A program made the translations under genes and the position numbers. The notes under the pieces are model-generated. The model saw only the letters and a list, made by a program, of their open reading frames with translations, was not told where the DNA came from and did not search any database. Shown piece after piece: positions 1 to 4,779 of a DNA stretch of 5,373 nt (the stretch's first letter is position 1; each line of letters starts with the position of its first letter). Source of the stretch: Bacillota bacterium (GTDB taxonomy: Bacteria > Bacillota > Clostridia > Peptostreptococcales > Anaerovoracaceae); contig JAEENW010000082.1 in the NCBI GenBank assembly GCA_016283945.1, positions 1 through 5,373 on the forward strand. Reading direction: 5' to 3'.

Positions 1-341
1 CGCTCGAAGGCGGGGCGGTCCATGGTCCCGCCTATCCAGGTGGTCCCAATGCCCTTGGCCCAGGCGTAGAGCACCATGCGCTCGAAGGAGAAGCCGAAGG
101 CCTCCTCGGCGTGGGGAACGCGGGCGACCTTGCCCGCGATGAAGCAGTCGGCGCCGCTTATGACGTTGCTGGTGAGACCCTGCTCCCGGGCGTCCAGCAG
201 CTTCCACTCTATGCGGATCCCGTAGGGATTCTCCGCCGACTCGGCGAAGCGAAGTATATCGCTCAGCTCCTCGGGGCTGAGGGGCTTCCCTTCGAAGCTC
301 CTGACGCTCCTGCGGGTCTTTATTATATCCATTCTTCCCAT
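1..341 (-). CDS. Nitroreductase-family flavoprotein (TM1586-like), C-terminus cut by window edge
   Basis: The N-terminal 113 residues of a nitroreductase-fold protein are visible; the rest lies left of the window. Residues 9-16 (TRRSVRSF) are the Arg-rich FMN-phosphate-binding start typical of the family. The segment around residues 83-112, with FGFSFERMVLYA, GIGTTWIGGT and DRPAF, resembles the TM1586-type putative nitroreductases, in which a Trp-Ile/Leu-Gly-Gly-Thr stretch follows the long helix. Such proteins bind FMN and are expected to be cytoplasmic NAD(P)H-linked oxidoreductases; the substrate cannot be read from sequence. I chose ATG 341 because a GAGG site lies 6 nt upstream. A second ATG at 332 (residue 4) is possible but has a cramped ribosome site. 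The gene starts 8 nt after the stop of the upstream nitroreductase gene, so the two are one operon. Family assignment is firm; subfamily assignment is from memory of the motif pattern. Confidence 0.85.
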   Translation of the reverse strand, partial: MGRMDIIKTRRSVRSFEGKPLSPEELSDILRFAESAENPYGIRIEWKLLDAREQGLTSNVISGADCFIAGKVARVPHAEEAFGFSFERMVLYAWAKGIGTTWIGGTMDRPAFE

Positions 342-347
342 AGCGCG

Positions 348-351
348 CCTC
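348..351 (-). promoter_or_regulatory. Shine-Dalgarno site overlapping the upstream stop codon
   Basis: On the minus strand the upstream nitroreductase ends in TGA, and the sequence TGAGG combines that stop with a GAGG ribosome-binding site 6 nt before ATG 341. This arrangement usually gives translational coupling, with the terminating ribosome re-initiating on the next gene. It also supports ATG 341 over ATG 332. Confidence 0.65.
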
Positions 352-871
352 ACTCGACGGTCACGATCCTGCCGGGCTTTCTGGGCGCGGGCTTGGGATC
401 CTCGCAGTCGGGATAGCCGAGTATGCAGTAGCCGACGCCCTTGAAGCTGTCGGGGATGCCCCAGGCGCGGGCCATGGCGCGGCCCTCGGCGAGCTCGAAG
501 GTCTCCATGGCGCGGTTGATCCAGCAGGAGCCTATGCCCTGGGCCTTTGCCATGTTCATCATGTTGCCGAGGGAGAGGGCTGCGTCCTGCTTCCAGTTAG
601 GGAAGTTGGAGTCGCCGAAGACTATGGCGAGGTCGGGCGCGCCGTAGAACGGGTCGCCGCTGCCGCCGGCGATCCGGGCGTTGAGTTCGGAGAGGCGGTC
701 CCTGACGGCCTTGTCCTTGACTACGACTATCAGGCTGTCCTGGTCGTTCTTGGAGGAGGCGGCGAATACGCCTGCCTGCACGATGTAGTCCATCTCCTCG
801 GCGCTTATGTGCTCGGGCTTGAATTTCCTGATGCTTCGCCTTCCGAGTATGGTCTTCATGCTCTCATTCAT
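350..871 (-). CDS. Nitroreductase family protein, complete, 173 aa
   Basis: This is a compact FMN-dependent nitroreductase-fold protein, expected to use NAD(P)H to reduce nitro, quinone or similar acceptors in the cytoplasm; the physiological substrate is unknown. Residues 10-17 (GRRSIRKF) are the FMN-phosphate site. Residues 74-86 (PFYGAPDLAIVFG) and the helix from about 95 to 118 (QDAALSLGNMMNMA, then GIGSCWI) form the family core. The C-terminus has the usual GYCILGYP strand (147-154) followed by a basic tail with PRKPGRIV. At 173 residues it is normal for small nitroreductases. ATG 871 is preferred over ATG 859 because AAAGGA (878-883) lies 6 nt upstream of the former and the latter has no good site. 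It is the first gene of a minus-strand operon with the second nitroreductase and is divergent from the GH25 lipoprotein gene. Confidence 0.93.
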   Translation of the reverse strand: MNESMKTILGRRSIRKFKPEHISAEEMDYIVQAGVFAASSKNDQDSLIVVVKDKAVRDRLSELNARIAGGSGDPFYGAPDLAIVFGDSNFPNWKQDAALSLGNMMNMAKAQGIGSCWINRAMETFELAEGRAMARAWGIPDSFKGVGYCILGYPDCEDPKPAPRKPGRIVTVE

Positions 872-885
872 GGTCTTTCCTTTCC

Positions 886-902
886 CGGACGCCCCGCGTC
901 CG
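886..902 (-). promoter_or_regulatory. GC-rich inverted repeat in the nitroreductase leader
   Basis: There are perfect 7-bp arms, CGGACGC and GCGTCCG, around a 3-nt centre. The repeat ends 3 nt before the AAAGGA ribosome-binding site of the nitroreductase gene on the minus strand. In RNA it would be a tight hairpin beside the ribosome site; in DNA it could be an operator. There is no following T-run, so it is not an intrinsic terminator. Function is inferred only. Confidence 0.4.
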
Positions 903-927
903 CCAAGCTTTACACAAAATTCACATT

Positions 928-962
928 TTGAACGAAAAGAAGCGTTCTCCCTATGCTATTAT
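928..962 (+). promoter_or_regulatory. Promoter for the GH25 lipoprotein / PspC operon
   Basis: An extended -10 element, TGCTATTAT (954-962), lies in an AT-rich gap and would start transcription near 969, about 20 nt before ATG 989. TTGAAC at 928-933 resembles a -35 box. It sits 23 nt from TATTAT but 18 nt from the overlapping hexamer TATGCT (952-957), so the exact pairing is uncertain. The inverted repeat GAACG-N8-CGTTC (930-947) lies between the candidate boxes and could be an operator. Confidence 0.5.
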
Positions 963-975
963 GGATTGCGTACAG

Positions 976-981
976 AAGGAG
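976..981 (+). promoter_or_regulatory. Strong Shine-Dalgarno site fixing the GH25 lipoprotein start
   Basis: AAGGAG stands 7 nt before ATG 989. This rules out the longer in-frame start at ATG 953, which lies inside the promoter -10 region and would place a charged extension in front of the signal peptide. Confidence 0.8.
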
Positions 982-988
982 ACTTCAG

Positions 989-1969
989 ATGAAAAAAAGA
1001 CTTGCGGCGATCGCCTCGCTGCTCCTGGCCATGGTCCTTCTCCTCGCGTCCTGCGGGCTCGGGGAAAAGAGCTCGGCTGAGGAAGCGGCGGCCAAGCCGG
1101 AATCGCAGGAGACCGAGACTGAACCGATGATCTCCATAAAGATCTCGGATCTCAAGAGATACCTGGATTCCAGCAGCTCCATGATGGAGCTGGCGCAGCG
1201 TTTCTTCACCGATACAATAGTATACAGGGGAGCGGACGGAAAATACAAGTTCGAGCCCGTAAATGATTCGCTCCCGCTCTCGAGTTACGACTGGGACGGC
1301 CTCAGGCAGGGCTCCGGCAAGGAGCTCATACTCGAGCGCGAGGGAGAGCCTGCCTCGATCAAGGGAATCGACGTCTCGCGCTACCAGGGCGACGTCGACT
1401 GGGAGAAGGTCGCGGCCGACGGCGTCAGGTTCGTCTTCGTGCGGCTCGGCTACCGCGGCTACTCCGAGGGCGCTCTCATCACTGACGAGAAGTTCGAGGA
1501 GTACGTCAAGGGCGCCGCTCAGCACGGCATCGGGGTCGGCATATACTTCGTGACCCAGGCCATCACCGAGGAAGAGGCCATCGAGGAGGCCGAGTTCGTT
1601 CTCGACTCTATCAGGCCCTACAACATCACCTGGCCGGTAGTTCTCGACATCGAGGAGGCGGCCAGCGCCACGGCGAGGACCGTCGGGCTGAAGGCAAAGG
1701 ACCGCACGGACTACACCATCGCCTTCTGCGAGAAGATACGCGAGGCGGGCTACACGCCCATGCTCTACTGCAACATACGCTGGTACCTCGAGGAGCTCGA
1801 GCTCGAGAGGCTCACGGCCTACGACAAGTGGTTCGCGCAGTATTTCAACCGGCCCTTCTTCCCCTACGAGTTCACCGTCTGGCAGTACACCAACACCGGC
1901 AGGGTAGACGGCATCAAAGGGGATGTGGACCTCAACATAAGCATGAAGGATTACTCGAAGAAGGATTGA
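989..1969 (+). CDS. GH25-family muramidase-like lipoprotein, 326 aa
   Basis: This is a predicted surface-anchored peptidoglycan hydrolase cutting the MurNAc-GlcNAc bond (glycoside hydrolase family 25). Residues 1-21 are a lipoprotein signal peptide (MKKR, hydrophobic stretch, lipobox LASC) with the lipidated Cys at 22. Residues 23-46 are an Ala/Glu-rich linker. Residues 47-122 are a region I do not recognise. The GH25 barrel runs from about 125 to 325. Expected active-site residues are present: Asp128 in GIDVS, Asp220 and Glu222 in the VVLDIE strand, and Asp314 in the terminal VDLN. WFAQY (281-285) and VWQYT (297-301) are family signatures. The intact catalytic set suggests an active enzyme. 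It is followed after 16 nt by the PspC gene and very likely shares its mRNA. The lipid anchor points to a housekeeping wall-remodelling role rather than a phage lysin. Confidence 0.92.
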   Translation: MKKRLAAIASLLLAMVLLLASCGLGEKSSAEEAAAKPESQETETEPMISIKISDLKRYLDSSSSMMELAQRFFTDTIVYRGADGKYKFEPVNDSLPLSSYDWDGLRQGSGKELILEREGEPASIKGIDVSRYQGDVDWEKVAADGVRFVFVRLGYRGYSEGALITDEKFEEYVKGAAQHGIGVGIYFVTQAITEEEAIEEAEFVLDSIRPYNITWPVVLDIEEAASATARTVGLKAKDRTDYTIAFCEKIREAGYTPMLYCNIRWYLEELELERLTAYDKWFAQYFNRPFFPYEFTVWQYTNTGRVDGIKGDVDLNISMKDYSKKD

Positions 1970-1985
1970 AAAGAGGCGAAGCGTC

Positions 1986-2540
1986 ATGCAGAAGAAACTT
2001 TACAGATCCGAAAGAAATAAGGCCATCTGGGGCGTCTGCGGAGGACTGGGCGAGTACTTCGGAGTCGATCCCATCATAGTGAGGCTCATATTCGTCCTGC
2101 TCTTCCTGACCTACGGGATGGGGCTGACCTTCTACGTGGTATGCGCTCTGGTGATCCCAAAGGAGCCCAGCGGGCCCATCGAGGCCGACTACAGCGTGGG
2201 CGGTTCGGACAGCTGCAGCTCATCCGACAGCTATACCGGGGCTGACGACAGCTACGGGGACTACCGCGACGGCTACAGGGGCGCCACGAGCTACGACGGG
2301 AGCGGCGCCGGCGAGAGCGGCGAGGGAAGGAGCTTCCGCGAGAGCGCCGCGAAGGCCGAGGAGAAGATAGCCGGAAAGGCCGAAGAGCTCAAGGACCGCA
2401 TCAAGGCGGGGGACGTCGGAGCCATTCTAATCGTGATCGGCGTCATACTGGTGCTCAGGGTATTCTTCCCGAGGATAAGCCTCAGGCTGCTGCTCGGGGT
2501 CCTCGCCATAGGCTTCGGGATCTACGCGCTCAGGAAGTGA
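1986..2540 (+). CDS. PspC-domain membrane protein with C-terminal LiaF-like hydrophobic pair, 184 aa
   Basis: Residues 3-60 are a PspC domain (PF04024 type): a basic start KKLYRSERNKAIWGVCGGLGEYF, then VDPIIVRL and a hydrophobic span to VIPKEP. Residues 61-115 are a low-complexity linker rich in Ser, Gly, Tyr and Asp. Residues 116-141 form a charged, Ala/Lys/Glu-rich probable amphipathic or coiled-coil helix. Residues 144-160 and 164-181 are two further membrane segments split by FPR, resembling the short membrane repeat of LiaF/DUF5668-type proteins. PspC proteins act in envelope-stress sensing at the cytoplasmic membrane; the partner here is unknown, and no pspA or liaR-type gene is in view. 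AGAGG (1972-1976) lies 9 nt before ATG 1986. The gene is 16 nt behind the GH25 lipoprotein and ends just before a terminator, so the two form an operon. Confidence 0.88.
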   Translation: MQKKLYRSERNKAIWGVCGGLGEYFGVDPIIVRLIFVLLFLTYGMGLTFYVVCALVIPKEPSGPIEADYSVGGSDSCSSSDSYTGADDSYGDYRDGYRGATSYDGSGAGESGEGRSFRESAAKAEEKIAGKAEELKDRIKAGDVGAILIVIGVILVLRVFFPRISLRLLLGVLAIGFGIYALRK

Positions 2541-2570
2541 GACCTTCGGCTGACACGGAACATAAAAATA

Positions 2571-2608
2571 AAGCGGACAGCGACGCGCTGCCCGCTTTTC
2601 TGTTTTTT
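2571..2608 (+). terminator. Bidirectional intrinsic terminator between convergent genes
   Basis: The hairpin has outer arms AAGCGG/CCGCTT, one A-C mismatch, inner arms CAGCG/CGCTG and an ACG loop, followed by a T-rich run (2596-2608). On the minus strand the same stem is followed by TATTTTTATG (2570 to 2561). It can therefore end both the PspC operon (stop at 2540) and the aminotransferase transcript (stop at 2643). Confidence 0.88.
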
Positions 2609-2642
2609 GGATCTGAGGCGGAGCCGCCCCCGCAAGCCTTTC

Positions 2643-3839
2643 CTACGCCTTTCTCGCGTTGTAGGCCTCGATGCCCGCGGCGAGCAGCCTTATGCTGCGC
2701 CTGAGGTAGTCGCAGTTCCTGACGTAGGCGATGCGGATCTCGCTCGCGCCCTTGCCGGGGCTGCTGTAGAAGCCCGCTCCGGGGGCGAACATCACGGTCT
2801 CGCCGTCCAGCTCGAAGTCGGTGAAGAGCCAGCGCTGGAAGGCGTCGGTGTCGTCGACGGGGAGGGTAGCCATGAGGTAGAACGCGCCCTCGGGCACGTC
2901 GAACCTGACGCCTGGGATCTTCGCGAGCTCCTCGCAGACCGCGTCCCTGCGCTTCTTGTACTCGCAGCGGACCTCGTCGAAGAAGCTCTTGTCGGTCTTG
3001 TACATCTCGGCCGCGCCGAGCTGGTCGAGGGTAGCGACGCTGAGCCTCGCCTGGCAGAGCTTCATGATGTTGGCCATGAACTCCCCGTTTCTCGAGATCA
3101 GGGCGCCGACTCTGGCTCCGCAGGCTGAGAAGCGCTTGGAGACGGAGTCTATGATGACGAGGTTCTCGTCGATGTCGTCGAACTCGCTGAAGGAGCTGAG
3201 CTTCTGGCCGCCGTAGACGAACTCCCTGTAGACCTCGTCGACTATGAGGAAGAGGCCGTTGTCCTTCGCGAAGTCGGCTATGATCCTCATCTCGTCCCTC
3301 GTGAGGACTACGCCGGTGGGATTGCCCGGGTTGGTGATCAGTATCGCCCTGCTGCGCGGGCTTACGTAGCTCTGCAGGAGCTCCCTGCAGGCGTATCTGT
3401 AGCCGTTTTCGGGATCGGTCGGTATGGGGACTACCTTGCCGCCGGAGAGATTGGCGAAGGTGAGATAGTTTGAGTAGAGGGGCTCCGGTACGAGGAGCTC
3501 GTCGCCGTCGTCGAGGACGGTGGAGAAGGTCAGGCTGAGGGCCTCGCTGCCTCCGGTGGTGACGACTATGTCGCCGGCGGAGAGTTCCACGCCTATCCCG
3601 GAGTAGTAGTTCCTCACAGCGTCGATGAGCTGCGGGATGCCGGGGGAGGGGGCGTATTCGACGACCTCGTCGTCGAAGCGTTTGATGGCGTCGAAGAAGC
3701 CCTGAGGCGTCCTGATGTCGGGCTGGCCTATGTTGAGGTGGTATATCTTAGTCCCCTTCTTCTCGCATTCCACCTGCAGGGGGTAGAACTTGCGGATTGG
3801 AGAATAACTGCATTTTTCGATTTTACTGGAGAAATTCAT
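2643..3839 (-). CDS. PLP-dependent class I/II aminotransferase (aspartate aminotransferase-like), 398 aa
   Basis: This is a fold-type I PLP enzyme that moves an amino group between an amino acid and a 2-oxo acid in the cytoplasm. Visible landmarks are GQPD (38-41), GGSEAL (96-101, cofactor phosphate), NPGNPTG (170-176), VDEVY (200-204; Asp201 faces the pyridine nitrogen), SVSK with the Schiff-base Lys235, Arg243 in GARVG, and Arg369 in IRIAY for the substrate carboxylate. Length matches the family. The frame is open further upstream to an ATG at 3923, but that would include the promoter; ATG 3839 has AAGGA 8 nt upstream and begins a normal N-terminus. The exact substrate (Asp, Ala, aromatic) cannot be told, so no symbol is given. 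It converges on the PspC operon and diverges from the Fic-like gene. Confidence 0.93.
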   Translation of the reverse strand: MNFSSKIEKCSYSPIRKFYPLQVECEKKGTKIYHLNIGQPDIRTPQGFFDAIKRFDDEVVEYAPSPGIPQLIDAVRNYYSGIGVELSAGDIVVTTGGSEALSLTFSTVLDDGDELLVPEPLYSNYLTFANLSGGKVVPIPTDPENGYRYACRELLQSYVSPRSRAILITNPGNPTGVVLTRDEMRIIADFAKDNGLFLIVDEVYREFVYGGQKLSSFSEFDDIDENLVIIDSVSKRFSACGARVGALISRNGEFMANIMKLCQARLSVATLDQLGAAEMYKTDKSFFDEVRCEYKKRRDAVCEELAKIPGVRFDVPEGAFYLMATLPVDDTDAFQRWLFTDFELDGETVMFAPGAGFYSSPGKGASEIRIAYVRNCDYLRRSIRLLAAGIEAYNARKA

Positions 3840-3847
3840 CTTCAAAA

Positions 3848-3852
3848 TCCTT
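3848..3852 (-). promoter_or_regulatory. Shine-Dalgarno site fixing the aminotransferase start
   Basis: AAGGA on the minus strand lies 8 nt before ATG 3839. The other in-frame upstream ATGs (3923 and one between) fall in or upstream of the promoter described at 3892-3920, so they could not be on that transcript or lack a ribosome site. Confidence 0.75.
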
Positions 3853-3864
3853 TTTTGATATATT

Positions 3865-3883
3865 TGCCGAAAATATTTCGGCA
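3865..3883. promoter_or_regulatory. Palindrome at the aminotransferase transcription start (candidate operator or leader hairpin)
   Basis: There are perfect 8-bp arms, TGCCGAAA and TTTCGGCA, around ATA. On the minus strand it begins at or just after the expected transcription start (about 3885), a classic repressor-site position. In RNA it would form a 5'-terminal hairpin. A third copy of the half-site GCCGAAA occurs at 3907-3913, 41 bp away. Function is inferred. Confidence 0.5.
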
Positions 3884-3886
3884 TAT

Positions 3887-3901
3887 GCGCTATTATAGCG
3901 C
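3887..3901. promoter_or_regulatory. Palindrome centred on the aminotransferase -10 box
   Basis: GCGCTAT-T-ATAGCGC has perfect 7-bp arms and contains the entire TATAAT box of the minus-strand promoter. It starts 3 bp from the end of the neighbouring 19-bp palindrome. It could be a binding site for a dimeric regulator that blocks polymerase, or a chance extension of the -10 box. Confidence 0.4.
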
Positions 3902-3920
3902 CCCTCGCCGAAAAAGGCAA
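3892..3920 (-). promoter_or_regulatory. SigA-type promoter for the aminotransferase gene
   Basis: On the minus strand, TTGCCT (3915-3920) and a perfect TATAAT (3892-3897) are separated by 17 nt. Predicted initiation is near 3885, giving a leader of about 45 nt that contains the palindrome at 3865-3883 and the AAGGA ribosome site. Confidence 0.75.
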
Positions 3921-3968
3921 CACAAAATGCGCCGTTGAGCAAGAATACTACAGAATTTTTGTGTTTTA

Positions 3969-3977
3969 TGCTAAAAT
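3969..3977 (+). promoter_or_regulatory. Extended -10 promoter of the Fic-like gene, implying a leaderless mRNA
   Basis: TGCTAAAAT ends 6 nt before ATG 3984, so initiation would fall on or next to the A of the start codon. No convincing -35 is seen at the right distance. An in-frame TAA at 3972-3974 blocks any upstream start, and no Shine-Dalgarno site precedes the ATG. Confidence 0.5.
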
Positions 3978-3983
3978 ATCGAT

Positions 3984-4700
3984 ATGTATGACAGTTTAGA
4001 CGCGAAAACAGCTGAATACAGGGCCCTTAAGCTCGAGGATCCCCGCCTGAAGAACTGGCTCCGGGACAGCAGCCTCTGGTACTGGCTCTACGGCGCGCTC
4101 CGTATAAGGGGAAGCTCCGTCGAGAAGGGCCAGATACTGAGCATACTCTCGGGCGAGCTCAGCGAGGACCTTCCCCTCGACCTCTACAGCTTCGTTCACG
4201 GCTACGCGGCGATGTACGCCGACATGCAGTTCAGCGGGCAGATGGAGCCCGATCCCGACATCAAGCTCCTCGCGCGCTGGGGGACCATGCTCGGGCACGA
4301 GCTCGCTATGAGGGACAGCAACCCCGTGCTCTATCAGTGGGGCTTCGTTCCCTGCCACTTTAGGGAGGTCACCTCCGAGCTCAGGCGCGTCCTGCGCGAG
4401 TACGCAGCCGGAGGGGACAGGCACTTCGTTGACCGCGCCGCCGACCTTCACCTCGGGGCGCTCAAGGTCTATCCCTTCAGGGAGCACAACATCGACATGG
4501 CGGGAGCGCTGCTGCTCTACTCCTTCGTGGTGGCCGGGCTTCCCGCGCCGGATCTGGATCTGAGCCGCGAGGATTACGACAAGCTCGTCAAGAAATACAC
4601 TGCCGACGGGGACGCCGGCCCGTTCCGCGCCATGCTCGCATCCGCGCTCTCGAAGAGGCTCGACCAGGTCATAAGCGTCTGCCGCAGGGCGGAGGACTGA
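3984..4700 (+). CDS. Fic-fold protein with degenerate catalytic motif, 238 aa
   Basis: Fic proteins normally transfer AMP or a related group to protein hydroxyls, using HPFx[D/E]GNGRxxR. The C-terminal half follows the Fic layout: AADLH helix (152-156), core motif at 163-174, the helix ALLLYSFVVAGLP (175-187), a REDYDKL stretch (195-201), and a closing GD-x-x-PF helix (209-215 onward). The core reads YPFREHNIDMAG: Pro, Phe, Glu and Asn remain, but the catalytic His is Tyr163, both loop glycines are His168 and Ile170, and both arginines are Asp171 and Gly174. Conventional AMPylation is therefore not expected. Residues 43-50 (GSSVEKGQ) may be a relic of the class II inhibitory (S/T)xxxE(G/N) helix. 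There is no signal peptide or membrane segment, so it is probably cytoplasmic. The frame is intact and codon use matches the neighbours. Fic assignment is by eye; a remote homologue or a novel Fic-fold activity are both possible. Confidence 0.7.
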   Translation: MYDSLDAKTAEYRALKLEDPRLKNWLRDSSLWYWLYGALRIRGSSVEKGQILSILSGELSEDLPLDLYSFVHGYAAMYADMQFSGQMEPDPDIKLLARWGTMLGHELAMRDSNPVLYQWGFVPCHFREVTSELRRVLREYAAGGDRHFVDRAADLHLGALKVYPFREHNIDMAGALLLYSFVVAGLPAPDLDLSREDYDKLVKKYTADGDAGPFRAMLASALSKRLDQVISVCRRAED

Positions 4701-4779
4701 GCGTCTCAGGAGCAAAGCTTCCGGCGTTCCGGACTGCCGCAATGGCCCCGTCGCGCCCGGCTTCGCATATTCAAAACAT
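4701..4779 (+). other. Gap between the Fic-like gene and murB
   Basis: These 79 nt contain a small hairpin TCCGG-CGTT-CCGGA (4720-4733) with no T-run, so no terminator is evident and read-through into murB is possible. A weak -10-like CATATT (4766-4771) lies just before the murB ATG. No Shine-Dalgarno site is seen in the last 25 nt. The promoter of murB is not identified. Confidence 0.4.

Noticed and set aside
1789..1812. CTCGAG/GAGCTC tandem repeats in the GH25 gene
   Set aside because: They encode a Leu/Glu-rich helix with the preferred CTC and GAG codons, so no separate repeat function is needed.
959..1987. 342-aa open frame antisense to the GH25 gene
   Set aside because: It mirrors the codon structure of a clearly real gene in GC-rich DNA, has no recognisable motif and no ribosome site, and its composition (Leu/Glu/Val/Arg-rich) is typical of an antisense shadow.
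2607..3128. 173-aa plus-strand frame over the end of the aminotransferase gene
   Set aside because: It is a shadow of the aminotransferase, and its start lies within the T-run of the terminator.
3840..3923. 28-residue N-terminal extension of the aminotransferase from ATG 3923
   Set aside because: The extension covers the -35/-10 promoter and the start-site palindrome. ATG 3839 has an AAGGA site at good spacing and gives the normal family N-terminus.
912..3964. Repeated ATTTTGTGT-like 9-mer in both divergent promoter regions (912-920, 3920-3928, and a near match at 3955-3964)
   Set aside because: Its position relative to the promoters varies from copy to copy, and AT-rich gaps make such short matches likely by chance.
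4720..4733. TCCGG-CGTT-CCGGA hairpin after the Fic-like gene as a terminator
   Set aside because: The stem is only 5 bp and no T-run follows on either strand.
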